Positions 44,453 to 56,083 of a stretch of DNA of 64,000 nucleotides are shown in pieces (position 1 is the first letter of the stretch; each line of letters starts with the position of its first letter). Origin of the DNA: Thinopyrum elongatum (taxonomy: Eukaryota > Streptophyta > Magnoliopsida > Poales > Poaceae); assembly GCA_011799875.1 (NCBI GenBank), contig CM022302.1, positions 181,094,942 through 181,158,941 of the forward strand. The letters run 5' to 3'. The translations under genes and the position numbers were made by a program. Below the pieces are notes generated by a model. It ran no database searches. It was not told the origin of the DNA and saw only the letters and a program-made list of their open reading frames with translations.

Positions 44453-45167
44453 CTCTTTCGTCTCCGACATTATCGGTAACCTCACTTGGAGCTACGTTTT
44501 CATTCGTCACATGATATGTGTTTTGCTTGGAGCGTCATATTATTTTACTAGGATTTGCTTTATGTTATTTAGAATAATGTTTTGCATCTTTCTTTTCAAT
44601 AAAAATGTCAAGTATAGCCTTTGCCATGCTTATTTTGCAAGTCTATATGTGGCTATTTGAAAACAGAAAGTTTATCGGTGTTGCAAAAATTCCCCAGAAA
44701 AGTCAGAATGTGATAAAATATTGAAACTTTTTGAACAATAATCCCTGATAAATTTTATACATTTTTCTAAATTTTCAGAATTTTTGGAGTTATGGAAGTA
44801 TGATGAATATTGCACTCTTTACAGACTGTTCTGTTTAGACAGATTGCTGTTATGTTTGCATTGTTTGCATATGTTTGCTTGTTTAATGATTCTATTTGAG
44901 GATAGGAGTATTAAATATGCAGAGGAATTTAGTATGCAATGTTAAATAATAATTTTAGTGATTTGCTACAGTAGAAAATGATAAGGTTATGCATTGATTT
45001 ATACTAACTTATCTCACGAGTTCTTGTTGAGTTTTGTGTGGATGAAGTTTTTAAGAATTAGGGAAACCGTGATTTGAGAGGAATGAAGAAGACACAAGAG
45101 CTCAAGCTTGGGGATGACCAAGGCATCCCAAGATAATATTTCAAGAAGTCTCAAGCATCTAAGCTTC

Positions 45168-45189
45168 GGGATGCCCCGGTAGGCATCCC
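45168..45189 (+). other. Conserved stem-loop of H, second copy
   Basis: The same stem as 44431-44452 with loop CCGGTA, in the second copy of the 737-bp module. Confidence 0.6.
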
Positions 45190-46745
45190 ACCTTTCTTCG
45201 TCAACAATTATCGGTTAGTATCGGTTGAGCCTAAGTTTTTGCTTCTTCACATGAGTTGTGCTATTCTTGGAATGTGATTTTATTTTGTTTTGTTTGCTAT
45301 TTTAATGAAATACTTAGATCTGAAAGTTTTTAAATAAAATAGAGTTCTCAAATAGCTACCCATTTACATGACTACTCGTTTGATCTTCACTTATATCTTT
45401 TTGGAGTAGTTTGTCATTTACTCTCGTGCTTCACTTATATCCTATGAGTAAATTGTTGAATGAATTGAATATCCTAAAGTTGAAATTATATGTGCTTCAT
45501 ATGTTCATATCATGCCTAGTGGTACCTTCACATTGGGTTTAGAAAGTGAAATCTTTTGAAGCTTGACAATCACAATATTGGTCATACAAGCAATTCATGA
45601 ATGATTACTATAAGGAAGAGAACTTTCACATGCAAATACACTATCTTGGAATTTTTTTGTGATTGTGAGCCCCCATCAAAATATTATATGCCAAAATTGT
45701 TGACGTTGGACAAGGAAGAAAACGTAATGGTTTATGTTTGTTCATATTCACATAGAAGTTATATTGTCATAGATCCTTCAACATGTGGTGCTTGCCCCCC
45801 ATCTTTGCTAGCCAAAAATTCCACACCAAGTAGAGATACTACTTGTGCATCCAAAAACCCTTAAACCCAAATCTTATTTTCAAGAGTCCACCATACCTAC
45901 CTAAGGATTGAGTAAGATCCTTCAAGTAAGTTGTCATCGGTGAAATAAGGCAATAAAAATTGCTTCTAAAAGTGTTAGATCATTTAGTGTAAGAGAAAAT
46001 TGAGCGTTGTACGAACTTGTGATGGCAAAGAATAAAAGCGACAGACTGCATAATAAAGGTTGCTATCATAAGGGGCAATATAACATGACGTTCTTTTGCA
46101 CTAAGGGGTTGAGCATACAAACAAATAAGCGCATGGCAACCTCTGCTTCCCTCTGCGAAGGGTCTATCTTTTACTTTTATGTGTTTACTTTTATGCAAGA
46201 GTCAAAGTTTTTCTCTCTATTCCTTTTTATTTTTCTCTTTTAACAAGCATCATGTGGTGAGCAAAGATCTAGGCACATATATCCAGTTGGATATGGATAG
46301 CATGAGTTATTATTGTTGACATCACCCTTGAGGTGAATACGTTGGGAGGCGAAATTATAAGCCCCCATCTTTCTATGTGTCCGGTTGAAACATTTTGCTC
46401 ATATGTATGCGGTGAGTGTTAGCAATCATAGAAGACTATAAATGGTTGAGTATGTGGAGCTCTTACTTAGACTCTGTTGAATAAGTTGAATTGCAATTGT
46501 TTGGTGACTGAGAACATAGGTTGTTGAGTTTCAAGAGAATTCATTGTTTGAACCTTAACATGTGAATTGGTTGCTACTTGAACATGAGAAGTTTTATAAG
46601 AAAGAATTGCTGTTATGATGCTAGGAAAAGTGATTGAAATTATCATTGATCAAACTTATGCACTTTGCTAGCATTCACACTTCATAAATTATTTCTTTTA
46701 TCATTTACCTACTCGAGGACGAGTAGGAATTAAGCTTGGGGATGC

Positions 46746-48440
46746 TGATACGTCTCCAACATAGCTATAATTTATGAAGTATTCATGCTGTTATATTATC
46801 ATTCTTGGATGTTTTACAATCATTTTATAGCAACTTTATATCATTTTTTGGGACTAACCTATTAACCCAGTGCCCAGTGCCAGTTGCTGTTTTTGCTTGT
46901 TTTTTACATCGCAGGAAATCAATATCAAATGGAGTCCAAACACCGCGAAACTTTTTGTGGATTTTTTATGGACCAGAAGACATCTAATGGGCCAGAGCAG
47001 CACCTGGGGGGTGCCCCGAGGGGGGGCACAACCCACCAGGGCGCGCTTGGGGGCCCAGGCGTGCCCAGGTGGGTTGTGCCAACCTCGGTGGCCTCCCGCA
47101 CCCCCTCTTTACCCTATAAATTGCCAAATATTCCAAAACCCTCGGGGGTAGCCCTAGATCAGAAGTTCTGCCGCCGCAAGGCCTCTGTATCCATGAGATC
47201 CAATCTAGACCCCGTTCCGGCACCCTGCCGGAGGGGGAGATCATCAGCGGAGGCCATCTTCATCAGCCCTATGGCCACCATGATGAGGAGGGAGTAGTCC
47301 ACCCTCGGGGCTGAGGGTTTGTACCAGTAGCTATGTGTTTAATCTCTCTCTCTCTCGTGTTCTTGAGATGGCACGATCTTGATGTATTGCGGGCTTTGTT
47401 AATATAGTTGGATCATATGGTGTTTTACCCTCTCTATTTTGTTGTGATGAATTGAGTTTTCCCTTTGAGATTTCGTTTTATCGGATTGAATACTTTTATG
47501 GATTTGAGAGCACTTGATATATGTCTTGCATATGAATATCCGTGGTGACAATGGGGTATTATATTGATTCACTTGAGATATGTTTTGGCACACAACTCGT
47601 GGATTCCCGAGGTGACATTGGGGTAATCTATACATAGGGGTTGATGCACGTTCTCGTCTTTTTGTTTCTCCATTAGAAATCTTGGGGCACTCTTTGAGGT
47701 TCTTTGTGTTGGACTGAGTATTATGAATCTGAATTTGCTTTGGTGTTATTTTAGTACGAACTCTTGATAGATTGATTGGAAAAAATAACTTAGTGTTATT
47801 TTAGTACGAACTCTTGATAGATTGATCGGAAAAAATAACTTAGTGTTATTTTAGTACGAACTCTTGATAGAGCGATCGGAAAGAATAACTTGGTGCTATT
47901 TTAGTACGAAGTCTTGGATAGATCGATCGGAAAGAATAGCTACAAACAATTTCTTCTTATGTTCTTCGCTAGATAAGAACTTTGGAGTGATTCTTCATCG
48001 CACGTTGAGGGATAGTTATATGATCCAATTAGATTAGCATTGTTGAGAGATTGCACTAGCGAAAGTACAGACCCTAGGCCTCATTTTCAAGCATTGCAAT
48101 ACCGTTTGTGCTCCGTTTTATCAATTGCTACCTTGCTGTTTTTTATTGTTCCTATTACAAAAATCAATATCTACTATCATTACTAGGCTTGTATCACCAT
48201 CTCTTCGCCGAACTAGTGCACCTATACAAATTACCATTGTATTTGGTGTGTTGGGGACACAAGAGACTTTTTGTTATTTGGTTGCAGGGTTATTTGAGAG
48301 AGACCATCTTCATCCTACACCTCCCACGGATTGATAAACCTTAGGTCATCCACTTGAGGGAAAATTGCTACTGTCCTACAAAACTCTGCGCTTGGAGGCC
48401 CAACACGAGTCTACAAGAACAAGTTGTGTAGTAGACATCA
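46746..48440 (+). mobile_element. 3' LTR of element H
   Basis: This 1695-bp LTR is paired with 41104-42752. It is longer mainly because it has four, not three, of the 50-bp repeats (47740-47940). It is followed at once by AGAAC (48441-48445), the target duplication, and then by G sequence. Confidence 0.9.
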
Positions 48441-48445
48441 AGAAC

Positions 48446-49999
48446 TCACATACTTATTGCAAAAATCTATTAGTCATCGAAACAAAATACTACGCGCATG
48501 CTCCTAGGGGGATAGATTGGTAGGAAAAGACCATTGCTCGTCCCTGACCGCCACTCATTAGGAAGACAATGAATAAATAAATCATGCTCCGACTTCATCA
48601 CATAACGGTTCACCATACGTGCATGCTACGGGACTCACAAACCTTAACACAAGTATTTCTCAAATTCACAATTACTCACTAGCTTGAATCTAATATCACC
48701 ATCTTTATATCTCAAAACAATCATAAGGAATCAAACTTCTCATAGTATTCAATGCACTTTATATGAAAGTTTTTATTATATCCCTCTTGGATGCATATCA
48801 TATTAGGACTAAATTTATAACCAAAGAAAATTACCATGCTGTTTAAAGACTCTCAAAATAATATAAGTGAAGCATGAGAGTTCAACAATTTCTATAAAAT
48901 AAAACCACCGCCGTGCTCTATAAAGATATAAGTGAAGCACTAGGGCAAAATTGCCTAGCTCAAAAGATATAAGTGAAGCACATAGAGTATTCTAATAAAT
49001 CACGATTCATGCGTGTCCCTCTCAAAAGATGTGTACAGAAAGGATGATTGTGTCAAACTAAAAAACAAAGACTCAAATCATACAAGACGCTCCAAGCAAA
49101 ACACATATCATGTGGTGAATAAAAATATAGCCTCAAGTAAAGTTACCGATAGACGAAGACGAAAGAGGGGATGCCTTCCGGGGCATCCCCAAGCTTAGGC
49201 TCTTGGTTGTCCTTGAATATTACCTTGGGGTGCCTTGGGCATCCCCAAGCTTAGGCTCTTGCCACTCCTTATTCCATAGTCCATCAAATCCTTACCCAAA
49301 ACTTGAAAACTTCACAACACAAAACTCAACAGAAAATCTCATAAGCTCCGTTAGTATAAGAAAATAAATCACCACTTTTGGTACTGTTGTGAACTCATTA
49401 TTTATTTATATTGGTGTAATATCTACTGTATTCCAATTTTTCCATGGTTCATACCCCCAGATACTACCCATAGATTCATCAAAATAAGCAAACAACACAA
49501 AGAAAACAGAATCTGTCAAAAACAGAACAGTCTGCGAAGATCTGAATTGTTATTATACTTTTGTAACTCAAAAAATTCTGAAAAAATAGGAAAACATAGG
49601 AAATTTTCATATAAATCTTGTGTAAAAAATTCAGGGTTTTTAAACTCTCCAGTGAATATAAAAAATTCTGTGACTGGGCGCAAAAGTTTCAGTTTTTCAG
49701 CAAGATCAAATCAACTATCACCGTAAGCCATCCCAAAGGTCTTACTTGGCACAAACACTAATTAAAACACAAAAACACATCTAACCAGAGGCTAGATGAA
49801 TTATTTATTCAAAAACAACAAGGAAAAATATTTGGTTGTCTCCCAACAAGCGCTTTTCTTTAAAGCCTTTTAGCTAGGCATTGAGATCACAATGATGCTC
49901 ACATAAAAGAGGAGAATTAAAGCACAAAGAGAGCATCATAAAACACGTGACAAACACATATAAGTCTAACATACTTCCTATGCATAGGCATTTTATAAG
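48446..49999 (-). mobile_element. G internal non-coding region, after H
   Basis: Continuation of the G interior on the - strand. It contains the stem-loop at 49167-49190 (9-bp stem GGGGATGCC/GGCATCCCC, loop CCGGAA on the sense strand) and AT-rich untranslated-type DNA matching the equivalent regions of E1, F and H. Confidence 0.7.
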
Positions 50000-50015
50000 C
50001 AAACAAATTATCATG

Positions 50016-51251
50016 TCAAGTAAAAACTAGCATATGCAAGGAAGAAGAAAGAGATGATAGCAATCTCAACATGAAGAGAGGTAATTTAGTAACATGAAAA
50101 TTTCTACAACCATATTTTCCTCTCTCATAATAATTACATGTAGGATCATAAGAAAATTCAACAATGTAGCTATCACATAACATATTCTCAACACGGTCCA
50201 CATGCATGCGAAGTTGACACTCTTCCAAAATAGTGGGATTAACATTAACTAAAGTCATGACCTCTCCAAACCCACTTTTATCAAAAATTTCATAAGATTA
50301 AATATTCTCCAAATATGTGGGATATAAAGTTGACACTCTTCCAAACCCACTTTCAATATTATTGCAAACATTATTATCAATCTCATATTCATCATGGGGC
50401 TTAAATAAAATTTCAAGATCATAAGAAGAATCACCCCAATCATGATCATTGCAACAAGTAGTAGACATAGCAAAATTAGCATCCCCAAGCTTAGGGTTTT
50501 GCATATCATTAACACAATTGGCACTAATAGGATTTATAATAACATCATTGCAATCATGCTTTTGATTCAAGGAACTATCAAGTATGGGTGCAATAGCAAT
50601 AATCTCATGTTTAACATAAGGAACTGTAGCAAATTTATCTCCGTAAATATTGGCATCATGGCCATAAGAATAGCAAGCATCATGTTCATCAAGGGATATT
50701 TCAATCAAATCAACGAAATCATAATTATCTATAGATTCATGCATATCATTATTTTCTTCCAAAGCAACGGTCATTCTCTCAATAAATTCTTTGACATAGA
50801 TATTATGAGCATAGTTTTCATAGCAATATTTAAGTATGTCAAAATTTTCAGATTTGTAGAGAGTAATATCATACTTTTCAATCAAAGAAGCAACTTCATA
50901 AGCACCCTTAAAAGCAACAAATTCTTCAATTTGTTCGATATCATAGTAACTGTAAACACCCTTTTCATAAGAAGATAAAACTTCATTATCATTAAACTCA
51001 CATAGGTAGGGAAGGTGTTTTTTAGGGTTCTTAGAGCAACAAGTAAAATCACAAAGTTCACAAAGATTCCAAGCATAACATAGCAAACAATTTATTTGAT
51101 TCCATAAGAGTCTTCCTTTTTCAGATAAACAGTGATGCACAAAATGAGCATGCTCATCTAAAGATTTTCCCTCAACTAAACTAGTTGGGGTTTCAGCACG
51201 AGCACATATGGATCGAAGATGATCCAAGTAGAAAACTTTAAGTGGATCCAT
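50016..51251 (-). pseudogene. Uncharacterised ORF of non-autonomous gypsy element (G), frameshifted
   Basis: The frame starts at the ATG at 51251, about 240 bases after the primer site. A 317-residue frame (to 50298) begins MDPLKVFYLDHLRSICARAE and has an N-terminal part absent from E1 and H. It then enters the shared segment (KHDCNDV, NDMQNPKLGDANF) and an ESGFGRVSTL motif. A frameshift near 50260-50300 moves the rest into another frame (50258-50016), which carries LCDSYIVEFSYDPTCNYYER. This is the fullest form of the family and is broken. No known domain is recognisable. The N-terminal part (LVEGKSLDEHAHFVHHCLSE) may help in finding relatives. Confidence 0.55.
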
Positions 51252-51490
51252 ATCAATAGATTTTTAGCAAGCAAAGATGCAAGCAAATAGAAGGCACATG
51301 GTAACACAAGCAAAGAAGCGATCTAACGAGAAAAAGGCAAACGAAAAAGAGGGCGAATAAAAAGGTAAATCTTTTCGAAAATCATTTTAGAAGTGGGGGA
51401 GAGGAAAACAAGAGGCAAATGGCGAATAATGTAATGCAAGAGATGAGAGTTTATGATGGGTACTTGGTATGTCTTGACTTGGCGTAGATC

Positions 51491-51508
51491 TCCCCGGCAA
51501 CGGCGCTA
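51491..51508 (-). other. Primer binding site of G
   Basis: Reads TAGCGCCGTTGCCGGGGA on the - strand, one base away from a perfect tRNA-Asp complement. It lies eleven bases inside the 5' LTR border. Confidence 0.7.
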
Positions 51509-51519
51509 GAAATTCTTCC

Positions 51520-53102
51520 TGCTACTTCTTGAGCTTGCGTTGGTTTTTCCCTTGAAGAGGAAAGGGTGATGCAGCAAAGTAGAGATAAGTATTTCCCTCA
51601 GTTTGAGAACCAAGGTATCAATCCAGTAGGAGACAACACACAAATCACTGAATACCTGCACAAACAATCAAACAACTTGCACCCAACATGATAAAGGGGT
51701 TGTCAATCCCTTCACGGTTACTTGCAAAAGTGAGATCTGATAGAGATAGATAAACGATAAAGTAAATATTTTTGGTATTTTTGGTTTATAGATCGGAAAG
51801 TAAAAGATTGCAAAATAGTAGATCGGAAACTTGTATGATGGAAAATAGAAACTTATATGATGGAAAATAGACCCGGGGGCCATAGGTTTCACTAGAGGCT
51901 TCTCTCAAGATAGCAAATAATACGGTGGGTGAACAAATTACTGCCGAGCAATTGATAGAAAAGCACAAAGTTATGACGATATCTAAGGCAATGATCATGA
52001 ATATAGGCATCACGTCTGTGTTAGGTAGACCGAAATGATTCTACATCTACTACTATTACTCCACACATCGACCGCTATCCAGCATGCATCTAGAGTATTA
52101 AGTTCATAAAGAACGGAGTAACGCATTAAGTAAGATGACATGATGTAGATGAATTAACTCAAGCAATATGATGAAAACCCCATCTTTTTATCCTCGATGG
52201 CAACAATACAATACGTGCCTTACTGCCCCTACTGTCACTGGGAAAGGACACTGCAAGATTGAACCCAAAGCTAAGCACTTCTCCCATTGCAAGAAAAACC
52301 AATCTAGTTGGCCAAACCAAACCAATAGTTCGAAGAGAATTACAAAAATATCAAATCATGCATATAAGAATTCAGAGAAGATTCAAATAATATTCATAGA
52401 GAAGCTAGTCATAAATCCACAATTCATCGAATCTCGGCAAACACACCGCAAAAAGTATTACATCGAATAGATCTCCAAGAACATCGAGGAGAACATGGTA
52501 TTGAGAATCAAAGAGAGAGAAGAAGCCATCTAGCTACTAGCTATGGACCCGTTGTTCTATGGTAAACTACTCATGCTTCATCGGAAGGGCAATATAGTTG
52601 ATGTAGAAGCCCTCCATGATTGAATCCTCCTCCGGCAGGGTGCCGGAAAAGGTCCCTAGATGGGATCTCACGAGTACAGAAGGTTGCGGTGGTGGAAAAG
52701 TGTTTTCGTGGATGCCTCTGGTGGTTTGGGGGATATTTGGGAATATATAGGCGAAAGAATTAGGTTAGGAGGGTCACGGGGGGCCCACAAGGGTGGGGGG
52801 CGCGCCCTCCGTCCTTGTGGCCGCCTCGTGGCTCCTCCGACTTCATCTCCAAGTCTCTTGGTTGTCTTCTGGTCCAAGAAAAATCATCGCGAAGGTTTCA
52901 TTCCGTTTGGACTCCGTTTGGTATTCCTTTTCTGCGAAACTCAAAAACAAGGAAAAAAACAGGAACTGGCACTGGGCTCTAGGTTAATAGGTTAGTCCCA
53001 AAAATAATATAAAATAGCATATTAATGCATATAAAACATCCAAAACAGATAATACAATAGCATGGAACAATCGAAAATTATAGATACGTTGGAGACGTAT
53101 CA
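51520..53102 (-). mobile_element. 5' LTR of element G
   Basis: This 1583-bp LTR is paired with 38153-39752. It lacks 19 bp that in the other LTR lie between two CGCCCT repeats (near 39440), so the shorter form probably arose by deletion between them. It is followed by the CCAAT duplication at 53103-53107. Confidence 0.88.
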
Positions 53103-53107
53103 CCAAT

Positions 53108-54365
53108 CATTTCAAGATCTTCATCATTATTATGAAAGCAATCGGTAGAAAACGCTCTTTCTAAAAATTCTCTTTTAGCTCTAAGCATAGCGGTTCTTTT
53201 CTTACTTTCATCCATGGAAACATATAAGGCTTTAATTGATTCATTGACATCAACCTTAGGTGGAAAAATTTTAATCTTGAGATTTACTACATCATGGGAA
53301 ATTCTATCAATGCTTCTAGACATATCATCAATCTTATTCAACTTTTCTTCTATCATAGTGTTGAAAACTTTTTGAGCATTGATAAATTATTTAATATTAC
53401 TCTCAAGATCAGAGGGGTTCCTATTATTATTGTAAGAAGAATTACCATAGAAATTGCCATAATTATTAGAGGAATTTCCAGGAAAATGCCTAGGATTAAA
53501 ATTACCTCTATAAGCATTGTTATCAAAATTGTTTCACGAGACAAAATTCACATCTACGGGATCACTATTTTGCTCAATCAAAGTAGACAAAGGCACATCA
53601 TTAAGATCAATAGGAGCATTTTTATTAGCAACCAATTTCATAAGAGCATCAACCTTTTCACTCAAAGTACTAATTTCTTCAATCGAGTTAACTTTTTTTA
53701 CTAGTAGGTGCTCTTTCGGTATGCCATTGTGAATAATTTGCCATGATATTATCTAGCAATTTAGTAGCTTCACCCAAATTAATATCCATAAAAGTATCAC
53801 CCGTGGCGGAATCTAAAAGATTTCTAGAAACAAAATTCAATCCCGCATAATTTTTTTGTATAATCATCCATAGATTTAAACCATGAGCAGGACAATTTCT
53901 TAGCATCAATTTCATTCTTTCCCAAGATTGTGCAACATGTTCATGCTCAAGTTGCTTAAAATTCATGATTTTATTTCTAAGGGAAATAATTTTTGCTGGC
54001 GGAAAATACTTAGTAATAAAAGCATCTTTGCACTTATCCCAAGAATCGATACTATTACGAGGCAAAGAAGAAAACCAACTTTTTGCACGATCCCTCAAAG
54101 AGAAAGGAAACAATTTCAACTTCACAATATCATTATCCACATCTTTTTTCTTTTGCATATCACACAATTCTATGAAAGTGTTTAGATGGGGCGCGACATC
54201 CTCATTAGGAGTACCGAAAAATTGCTCTTTCATAATAAGATTCAACAAAGCGGCATTAATATCATAAGACTTCGCACTAGTGGCGGGAGGAGCAATCGGA
54301 GTACTAATAAAATCCTTATTATTAGTATTGGAAAAATCACACAATTTGGTATTTTCTTGAGACAT
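53108..54365 (-). pseudogene. gag of element F, frameshifted
   Basis: From the ATG at 54365 the frame reads MSQENTKLCDFSNTNNKDF and then a typical gypsy capsid core: FFGTPNEDVAPHLNTFIELC, LRDRAKSWFSSLPRNSIDSW and FITKYFPPAKI. It runs to a stop at 53688-53690. An Asn/Gly-rich stretch and a coiled-coil-like segment (MIEEKLNKIDDMSRSIDRIS, from 53356) follow in other frames, so at least one frameshift is present. The reading reaches the G insertion at 53107 and continues in register at 38147 in the protease part. Gag would form the particle that packages element RNA. F cannot make an intact one. Confidence 0.7.
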
Positions 54366-54557
54366 TGTGACTACGCAAACAAGATTGCAAGCAAACAAGA
54401 GATCTAACGAGAAAAAGGCAAACGGAAAAGAAGGCAAATAAAAAGGCAAATATTTTTGTGAAGTGGGGGAGATGAAAAAGAGAGGCAAATGGCAAATAAT
54501 GTAAATTGCAAGGAGATGAGATTTGTGATTAGGAACCTGATAGATGTTGATGATGCC

Positions 54558-54575
54558 TCCCCGGCAACGACGCCA
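54558..54575 (-). other. Primer binding site of F
   Basis: Reads TGGCGTCGTTGCCGGGGA on the - strand, the same one-base variant of the tRNA-Asp complement as in E1. Confidence 0.8.
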
Positions 54576-54586
54576 GAAATTCTTCC

Positions 54587-56083
54587 TGATTGCTTGTATC
54601 TGCGTTGGTATTTCCCCGAAGAGGAGAGGATGATGCAGCACAACAACGGTAAGTATTTCCCTCAGTTATGAAACCAAGGTTATCAATCCAGTAAGAGAAC
54701 CAAGCAACACTATGTAAACGGTACCTGCACACAAATAACAAATACTTGCAACCCAACGTGCAAGAGGGGTTGTCAATCCCTCCTCGGTATTGAGATAGAT
54801 TAAATTGTATGAGATTGGATAAATAGATCTGACAAAAACACAAAATAAAATAAATAAAGAAAAATTGCAGCAAGGTATTTTTGGGTTTTTGGAATAATAG
54901 ATCTGAAAACAATATGATAGGAAATAGACCCAGGTGCCGTACATTTCACTAGTGGCTTTTCTCGAGAAAATAGCATACGATGGGTAAACAAATTATAGTT
55001 GGGCAATTGATAGAAGAGCAAATAATTATGACGATATCCAAGGCAATGATCATGTATATAGGCATCACGTCCAAGATTAGTAGACCGACTCCTGCCTGCA
55101 TCTACTACTATTACTCCACACATCGACCGCTATCTAGCATGCATCTAGTGTATTAAGTTCATGGAGAAACGGAGTAATGCAATAAGAATGATGACATGAT
55201 GTAGACAAGATCTATTCATGTAGGAATAGACCCCATCTTTTTATCCTTAATAGCGACGATACATGCGTGCCTCGCTACCCCTTTTGTCACTGGGTGAGGA
55301 CACCGCAAGATTGAACCCATCACAAACCACCTCTTCCCATTGCAAGAAAAATCAATCTAGTTGGCCAAAGCAAACCAAAGTGTCGGAGAAGAAATACGAG
55401 GCTATAATAATCATGCATATAAGAGATCAAAGAAGACTCAAATAATATTCATAGATAGATCTGATCATAAACTCGCAATTCATCGGATCACAACAAACAC
55501 ACTGCAAAAAGTCATTACATCAAATAGATCTCCAAGAACATCGAGGAGAACATTGTATTGAGAATCAAAAAGAGAGAATAAGGCATCTAGCTCCTGCCTA
55601 TGGACCCGTAGGTCTGTGGTAAACTACTCACGCATCATCGAAGGAGCACCAATGAGGATGATGAACCCCTCCGTGATCGTGTTCCCCTCTGGCAAGGTGC
55701 CGGAATAGGGCTCTAGATTGGATCTCGTGGTTCTAGAACATGCGGTGACTGGAGTTGTGTTTCGTCGACTCCCCTAGGGTTTCTGGAATATTTGGGTATT
55801 TATAGAGCTGAGAGGCGGTGTAAAGGACTCCCATGGCCCCACTACCCACCTAGGCATGCCAGGGGCCTCTGGCGCGCCCTGATGTCTTGTGGGCCGCACT
55901 GGCCTCCCCTCTGGTACTTCCTTGGCTCCCAAGTTGTCTTCTGGGCAGAAAAAAATCTCCAAAAAATTTCGTGGCATTTGGACTTTGTTTGGTACTGATA
56001 TTCTGCGAAGTAAAAAACAAGCAAAATACAACAACTGGCACTGGGCACTATGTCAATAGGTTAGTCCCAAAAAATGATATAAA
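54587..56083 (-). mobile_element. 5' LTR of element F, cut by Angela
   Basis: This is collinear with the F 3' LTR (29142-34628 without the solo LTR). About 80 bp of its outer end is missing here because the Angela-type element enters at 56084. That piece should lie beyond the window. Confidence 0.8.

Larger units (their letters stand above)
43750..46745 (+). mobile_element. H internal non-coding region
   Basis: About 3 kb without gag-pol. Two diverged copies of a roughly 737-bp module follow each other (about 43859-44595 and 44596-45330). Each carries the polyadenylation-like TTCAATAAA, an AT-rich stretch and a conserved hairpin. The region ends in a polypurine tract, AATTAAGCTTGGGGATGC, just before the 3' LTR. 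Confidence 0.7.
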
